Part shown: piece after piece, positions 60,999 through 62,868 of the stretch
Layout: every line of letters starts with the position of its first letter
How positions within the stretch are numbered: position 1 is the first letter of the stretch
NCBI GenBank assembly: GCA_023336205.1
Contig: JALQCR010000039.1
Location: 1 to 62,868, forward strand
DNA: 62,868 nucleotides
Source: Pseudanabaena sp. Salubria-1
Lineage (GTDB): Bacteria > Cyanobacteriota > Cyanobacteriia > Pseudanabaenales > Pseudanabaenaceae
Direction of reading: 5' to 3'
Made by a program: the position numbers and the translations under genes
Notes under the pieces: model-generated
The model's database searches: none
What the model was told of the DNA's origin: nothing
What the model saw: the letters and a program-made list of their open reading frames with translations, nothing else

Positions 60999-61574
60999 AT
61001 GAACGCCCTAACTATAAGCCTAGAGCCAATATTTGAACTAACTGAAGAAAAGTTCTTTCAACTCTGCCAAAAAAATAGCGATCTAAGATTCGAGCGCAGC
61101 GCTCAAGGAGATATTACGATCATGGCTCCCGAAGGTAGTGATACAGGAATGCGTAGTTCTAACGTAAATGGTCACCTCTGGCTTTGGAATCAACAGAAAA
61201 AACTAGGCTTTACTTTTGGGTCTTCCGCAGGCTTTATCCTGCCTAATGGTGCAATGCGATCGCCTGATGCTTGTTGGATATTAAAAGAAAGATGGGATGC
61301 ACTGACTCCAGAACAACAATCTAAATTTGCACCAATTTGCCCAGATTTCGTGATCGAGTTAATGTCGAGAACCGACACCTTGTCAACTGTCCAAGCCAAA
61401 ATGCAAGAATATCAAGACAACGGCGCAAGACTAGGCTGGCTAATCAATCGTCGCGATCGTCAAGTAGAAGTTTATCGCATTGGACAACCTGTAGAAGTTC
61501 TCCAAGCACCAACTTCGCTCTCTGGTGAAACTGTATTGCCAGAATTTATTCTAGATTTAGCATCCATTTGGTAA
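60999..61574 (+). CDS. Uma2 family endonuclease (DUF820)
   Basis: 191 aa from ATG 60999; the longer frame from a TTG at 60957 lacks support. Uma2 core residues: EGSDTGMRSSNVNGHLWLW, RSPDACWIL (Asp), PDFVIELMSRTDTL (E-x-M) and KMQEYQDNGARLGWLI. Restriction-endonuclease-like fold; role unknown. A second member at 48574 is only distantly similar. Confidence 0.88.
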   Translation: MNALTISLEPIFELTEEKFFQLCQKNSDLRFERSAQGDITIMAPEGSDTGMRSSNVNGHLWLWNQQKKLGFTFGSSAGFILPNGAMRSPDACWILKERWDALTPEQQSKFAPICPDFVIELMSRTDTLSTVQAKMQEYQDNGARLGWLINRRDRQVEVYRIGQPVEVLQAPTSLSGETVLPEFILDLASIW

Positions 61575-61577
61575 TAG

Positions 61578-62723
61578 CTAAATCTTGCTGTAGGGATGAT
61601 GCAAAGTAACGCCTGAATCTGCATCAAATCCATAGATCTTATTTAAATCAAATCGCCAGAAACTGCGATCGCCAATTTGCCAATGATGTTCTAGACCAAT
61701 ATCCGCTGAAACTCGCGCTCTTAATTCACTATCTTGCAGTCTTAATAGCACAATTGTTTCCGAACCAAGAGCTTCTACTAATTCTACAGTTCCTTCAATA
61801 TGTGCCATGTCAGATGTTGAAGGTTGCAAATCTTCTGGACGAAATCCCAATATAAACGGATGATTGCAACCAATTTCTTTAATTGAGAACTCGTCAATAG
61901 AAATCGCCTTCAACAGACTTTCTCCATGTAAACATCCATTTGTATCAACTTTCACAGGCAAAAAATTCATCGGTGGAGAACCCATAAATCCAGCTACAAA
62001 ATGATTTGCAGGTTTACGATAAATATTCAGAGGTGTATCTACTTGCTGAATATCTCCTTTATTTAAAACCACAATCCGATCGCCCATTGTCATTGCTTCA
62101 ACTTGATCGTGGGTTACATAAATAGTCGTAACTTGCAATTGCTTTTGTAACTGCACAATTTGCGACCGCGTATCACTGCGCAACTGAGCATCAAGATTGG
62201 ATAGCGGCTCATCCATCAGAAAAACTTGTGGATTTCTGGCGATCGCTCGACCTAGAGCAACCCGTTGTTTTTGACCGCCTGATAATTCTTTGGGCTTGCG
62301 TTCAAGCAAATGAGAGATTTGCAAAGACTTAGCAACCTCTTGAACCCTCCGATCAATCTCAGCGCGTTGTTCTTTGGACAGAGGTATAAACCATGCAGCT
62401 AATTGACGCGATCGCTGTCTTCTCAAACCAAAAGCAATATTGTTATATACCGTCATGTGCGGATAAAGCGCATAACTTTGAAAAACCATCGCGATATCAC
62501 GCACCTTAGGCAGCAAATGATTAATTTGGCGATCGCCCAAATATATAGAGCCGTCAGTCACTTCCTCCAATCCTGCAATCAGCCGTAACAAAGTACTTTT
62601 GCCACAACCTGATGGTCCCACTAATACCATAAACTCCCGATCTTGCACTTCTAGATCAATCTCTCGAAGAACTATATTTTGTCCAAATTTCTTGGTAATA
62701 CCACACAAACGAACGGGAGCCAT
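61578..62723 (-). CDS. ABC transporter ATPase, MalK/UgpC type
   Basis: 381 aa. Walker A GPSGCGKSTLLRL (residues about 36-48), Q-loop VFQSYALYPHMT, signature LSGGQKQRVALGRA, Walker B VFLMDEPLSNLDAQ, H-loop YVTHDQVEAMTMGDRI. The C-terminal TOBE domain (from about 250) is typical of importers of sugars or glycerol-3-phosphate. Compared with E. coli MalK there is an insertion of about 15 residues near residue 105-120. Partner permease genes are not in the window, so the substrate is undefined. ATG at 62723. Confidence 0.92.
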   Translation of the reverse strand: MAPVRLCGITKKFGQNIVLREIDLEVQDREFMVLVGPSGCGKSTLLRLIAGLEEVTDGSIYLGDRQINHLLPKVRDIAMVFQSYALYPHMTVYNNIAFGLRRQRSRQLAAWFIPLSKEQRAEIDRRVQEVAKSLQISHLLERKPKELSGGQKQRVALGRAIARNPQVFLMDEPLSNLDAQLRSDTRSQIVQLQKQLQVTTIYVTHDQVEAMTMGDRIVVLNKGDIQQVDTPLNIYRKPANHFVAGFMGSPPMNFLPVKVDTNGCLHGESLLKAISIDEFSIKEIGCNHPFILGFRPEDLQPSTSDMAHIEGTVELVEALGSETIVLLRLQDSELRARVSADIGLEHHWQIGDRSFWRFDLNKIYGFDADSGVTLHHPYSKI

Positions 62724-62796
62724 CGCAAAATATCCTAAAAATTAGCCTGAACGATTTTATCTCGAAATCCCTCAGTAAAAGAAGCCATTTGTTGTG

Positions 62797-62868
62797 GGGG
62801 GGGGGGGGGCCCCCCCCCCAAAATTTTTTTTTTTTTTTTAATTTTTTTTTTTTTTTTTTTTTTTTATT
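62797..62868. other. homopolymer contig-end artefact
   Basis: A run of about 14 G, then about 12 C, then A and long T runs to the window end. Matches the block at position 1 in style and is not credible genomic sequence. Confidence 0.75.

Overview
The window is a stretch of cyanobacterial chromosome, most likely from a Pseudanabaena-like freshwater genus (the genus is an inference). Evidence: psbA, a GUN4-domain protein, a ferredoxin-type glutamate synthase, a bacteriophytochrome, a ribosomal cluster that starts at rplC without rpsJ, and very frequent GCGATCGC (HIP1) octamers. Bases 1-51 and about 62797-62868 are runs of single bases and look like contig-end artefacts.

Layout. 141-4681: small cyanobacterial genes (coiled-coil membrane protein, GST, DUF309, acyltransferase). 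4726-11335: one bacteriophytochrome hybrid kinase gene broken by three insertion sequences. Two are identical IS4-superfamily copies in opposite orientation, each with a TTAA duplication. The third is an ISAzo13-type element with a TTA duplication. Removing the elements and one copy of each duplication restores a single 927-codon frame. 11641-11860: a 220-bp MITE with a 10-bp target duplication. 12228-23693: the S10/spc/alpha-type cluster rplC-D-W-B, rpsS, rplV, rpsC, rplP, rpmC, rpsQ, rplN-X-E, rpsH, rplF-R, rpsE, rplO, secY, adk, infA.

23764-30978 is an accessory island. It holds a YefM/YoeB pair, a divergent pair (coiled-coil membrane protein and an 839-aa dynamin-like GTPase), a DUF433/DUF5615 pair, a serine hydrolase and a PIN toxin pair. 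Short remnants of second copies of the 3' ends of both the coiled-coil gene and the dynamin gene remain on the far side of the inserted toxin modules. This is the best candidate here for an undescribed membrane or defence system, but its function is inference only.

31055-45323: psbA, ndk, ribE, HAD hydrolase, an exopolysaccharide block (Wza-like exporter, UDP-xylose synthase, UDP-glucose dehydrogenase), PPK2, M23 peptidase, pentapeptide-repeat protein, SdhA and a YidD protein with a cysteine-rich tail. 45559-55327: a second hydrolase of the family seen at 29213, GUN4, a GERP-repeat protein, Uma2, an EVE protein and glutamate synthase. 55562-60673 is again mobile. It has an AlkC/AlkD-like gene between two copies of a short remnant, a Pro/Thr-repeat membrane protein split by an IS30 element (CTT duplication), and an IS630 element carrying a nested 133-bp ISL3-like MITE. 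The window ends with a zinc-ribbon protein, a Uma2 nuclease and a MalK/UgpC-type ABC ATPase.

A further theme is long, near-perfect palindromes (30-60 bp) at gene ends, many with a GTGGCG/CGCCAC or similar GC core. They double as terminators and look like a dispersed repeat family.
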